Shown here: in pieces, positions 63,301 through 64,000 of the stretch
Numbering within the stretch: the first letter of the stretch is position 1
Layout of the letters: every line of letters begins with the position of its first letter
Assembly: GCA_000244995.1 (NCBI GenBank)
Contig: CM001438.1
Coordinates: 2,504,090 to 2,568,089 of the forward strand
From: Burkholderiales bacterium JOSHI_001
GTDB taxonomy: Bacteria > Pseudomonadota > Gammaproteobacteria > Burkholderiales > Burkholderiaceae_C
DNA length: 64,000 bases
Direction: 5' to 3'
Program-made: the position numbers and the translations under genes
The notes under the pieces: generated by a model
Database searches by the model: none
Told to the model about the DNA's origin: nothing
What the model saw: only the letters and a program-made list of their open reading frames with translations

Positions 63301-64000
63301 TCCGCGGCCATGCGCTGCAGGAAGCCCACCGGGCGCACGGCACGCGTGGCCAGGCCGCGTTCGCCGAACACCGCCGCGCCACGCTGCAGCAGGCCCACGC
63401 CCCGCTGCCACGCACCACGCAGGCCGGTGGCGGTGGCGCTGCGCAGCGCCTGCTGGCCGGCCGGCCGCGCCAGCCCCAGCAGCTTGTCGCCCATGCCGGC
63501 GGTGAGCGCGGCCACCACCGCATCCACCACGCCCACGCCGATGTCGACGGCCATGTCCTCCCAGCCGTAGGCGTTGCCTTTCAGCAGCGCCTTGGTGCCC
63601 ATGGTGGCGGCGGTGGAGCAAAGGCTGGCGATCACCGCCAGCGCCACCGCACCGGCCAGGCCGCCGGTGAAGAAGGAGCCGACCACGCCCACCACCACCG
63701 CCACGATGATCCCGACCACGGTGGTGATCGAGTCCACCAGCGCGTCGCTGCGCTGCCGGTGATGCTCGATGGTCTCCTGCATCACCGCGTTCTGGGTCTC
63801 GAAGTCGGCCAGCATGCCGTCGCGTGCCAGGCGCTGCGCTTCGGGGTTGCTGCCGGGCGACGGCTCGTGCATGCGCGCGCCCATGGCCTCCAGGTGCGCC
63901 AGCTGCGCTTCCATCACCGCGCGTTCCTCGCTGGCCAACAGGGCGCCCACGCCGTTGGTGGGACGTTCGAACTCCACCCGCCGGCGCATCTGCGCGATCT
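60372..64000 (-). CDS. Giant polymorphic toxin with C-terminal colicin-D-like tRNase domain (5' end outside window)
   Basis: At least 1205 residues are visible from ATG 63989; the frame stays open to the window edge, so the true start lies beyond. Residues about 88-137 are strongly hydrophobic (TTVVGIIVAVVVGVVGSFFTGG), as in translocation domains. A long middle region is unrecognised. The last 99 residues match the colicin D nuclease fold: FKHAADFGVTGN, GTYRGKPVTHFVD, TGLNVM and FLSGWKLSP. K1117, H1118, S1183 and W1185 align with catalytic residues of colicin D; the first active-site Lys is Gly. It is expected to cut tRNA-Arg in competitors. Confidence 0.82.
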   Translation of the reverse strand, partial: IAQMRRRVEFERPTNGVGALLASEERAVMEAQLAHLEAMGARMHEPSPGSNPEAQRLARDGMLADFETQNAVMQETIEHHRQRSDALVDSITTVVGIIVAVVVGVVGSFFTGGLAGAVALAVIASLCSTAATMGTKALLKGNAYGWEDMAVDIGVGVVDAVVAALTAGMGDKLLGLARPAGQQALRSATATGLRGAWQRGVGLLQRGAAVFGERGLATRAVRPVGFLQRMAAEEASLLSRGAAHAMAQTAENFVQSLPSTFVGVALDDHTWEGPGSPLGRLLSGTAQGLGPGLAMGLAFSGAHAAFGHVRGMFAMPHLGVETHLHMPERVAVGTSEYHARMNDWLELHPGRPEAEFQAHLDREFHAAMREAEYQQAARRQVAAQLEDVLPAADRGLAGEIPVTVVSDLEFRRVNGWRAGDATVVVRDGQVHVVVREGASPHAVRAQLEPHLHTLRDVEPGTAGRVRDPAAALPRDLRNRIAVISDPSLPPRTVRVVHEPVPHIVAGPGVRAADLRAHVATARNVLQLHGAYGQVRHLLDRFADWAFLHGEPPAHTRAWEGRQELRKLPDVIEARMREATHPDLTLHERTALELEVRDLMQQLELHARSLREWDLSPGRGFIAAEGINRATKDIYQRHVLDPDTEYSPLHKRALAAGGSVRQVGPQWPENGTMYRHVEAVDAHGRVIASHSERLRDDGHWVMRGSDINALGGVGESASRLEIIERMGGPDLHERIRLAEEAGEPFVSDRTEYFFLGVQNNSGHGFDKVRLEIEPGQLIIENGKMRLRDPDYVPRLVIGEDKLMVQVTLESITAIRSNLRGNIDALADLLVRIRQGAVPSGGGAALGLSGAHAQFEAGLVLAALKHNNLHFELSVGRASSLADWMDLLSDGVTRVPRAAGDFNRLVLTRLREKIREVFGGVPVDVDRIVIHERHLAEARLKEAAEQRVGVVPRADELLGTRPGFTPTDAQLRDAWLLSLADSAGVMPGRMVAAETPGHFIDAAGRPVTVMNFDASVAATRSVMGMGAEVLRQLNMTVRNPETGAMHHPVVVIDSTHFTPAHIEALANYLQRFAVHSFGPGILDHLVLINSTTGHASRLPPVITAGTDRAITYSRPQLQHGFKHAADFGVTGNASNMTLFEFSAAVQAHVEGPHTRTIAGTYRGKPVTHFVDPATGLNVMRDAAGNFLSGWKLSPQQLQHVLSTGRLGGGS

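Overview
The window looks like chromosomal DNA of a high-GC betaproteobacterium of the order Burkholderiales (Rubrivivax/Leptothrix/Ideonella-type). Visible reasons are the very GC-rich third positions, the fatty-acid and ETF-QO gene content, an arginine-32 type EF-P beside its rhamnosyltransferase EarP, and a PEP-CTERM exported protein. This placement is inference from gene content, not from a marker gene.

Layout. 1-3950: branched-chain-amino-acid-type ABC transporter (livHMGF order) behind a hairpin terminator. 4109-13992: one co-directional run of beta-oxidation-type enzymes (bifunctional hydratase/dehydrogenase, M20 peptidase, thiolase, acyl-CoA dehydrogenase, SDRs, thioesterase, zinc-free MDR reductase). 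A nested inverted-repeat element (14028-14240) separates this run from etfQO (minus) and a divergent SDR. The -10 regions of the bifunctional enzyme and of this SDR are both followed directly by an AGAACGnnCGTTC-type palindrome, suggesting one repressor. 18165-23575: six tightly overlapping genes in the order of the methylotroph mxaRSACKL metal-insertion module, without mxaF/J/G/I in view, followed by a convergent PAS-LuxR regulator and a tiny exported protein made of three near-identical 72-bp repeats. 25443-26795: scoAB. 27003-29438: an 811-residue protein with about twelve 29-residue amphipathic repeats and an HExxH domain. 29446-30609: a formyltransferase-like/tandem-ACT fusion, whose truncated copy lies at 33716-33838. 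30919-33322: a PEP-CTERM protein and a secreted subtilase; the subtilase leader contains a good match to a cyclic-di-GMP-I riboswitch on the minus strand (33456-33545).

33910-50423 is mostly housekeeping: cyclase-family and nitronate monooxygenase genes, pyrD, rpiA, mnmC, efp-earP, uvrC, pgsA, a DMT transporter, hupB with a clear sigma-70 promoter, tRNA-Val, a possible two-hairpin small RNA, and ppiD.

50494-64000 is an accessory region anchored at tRNA-His: a tyrosine integrase with a small overlapping excisionase gene, an IS91-type element (tyrosine recombinase plus Y2 transposase), about 3.6 kb of decayed DNA holding a frameshifted IS91-like transposase and a decayed alpha/beta hydrolase, and then, on the minus strand, a toxin cassette. 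The cassette is a giant polymorphic toxin (5' end outside the window) ending in a colicin-D-like tRNase domain, a gene with an N-terminal colicin-immunity-like domain fused to a long unknown region, and a HEAT/formylglycine-generating-enzyme-like protein.
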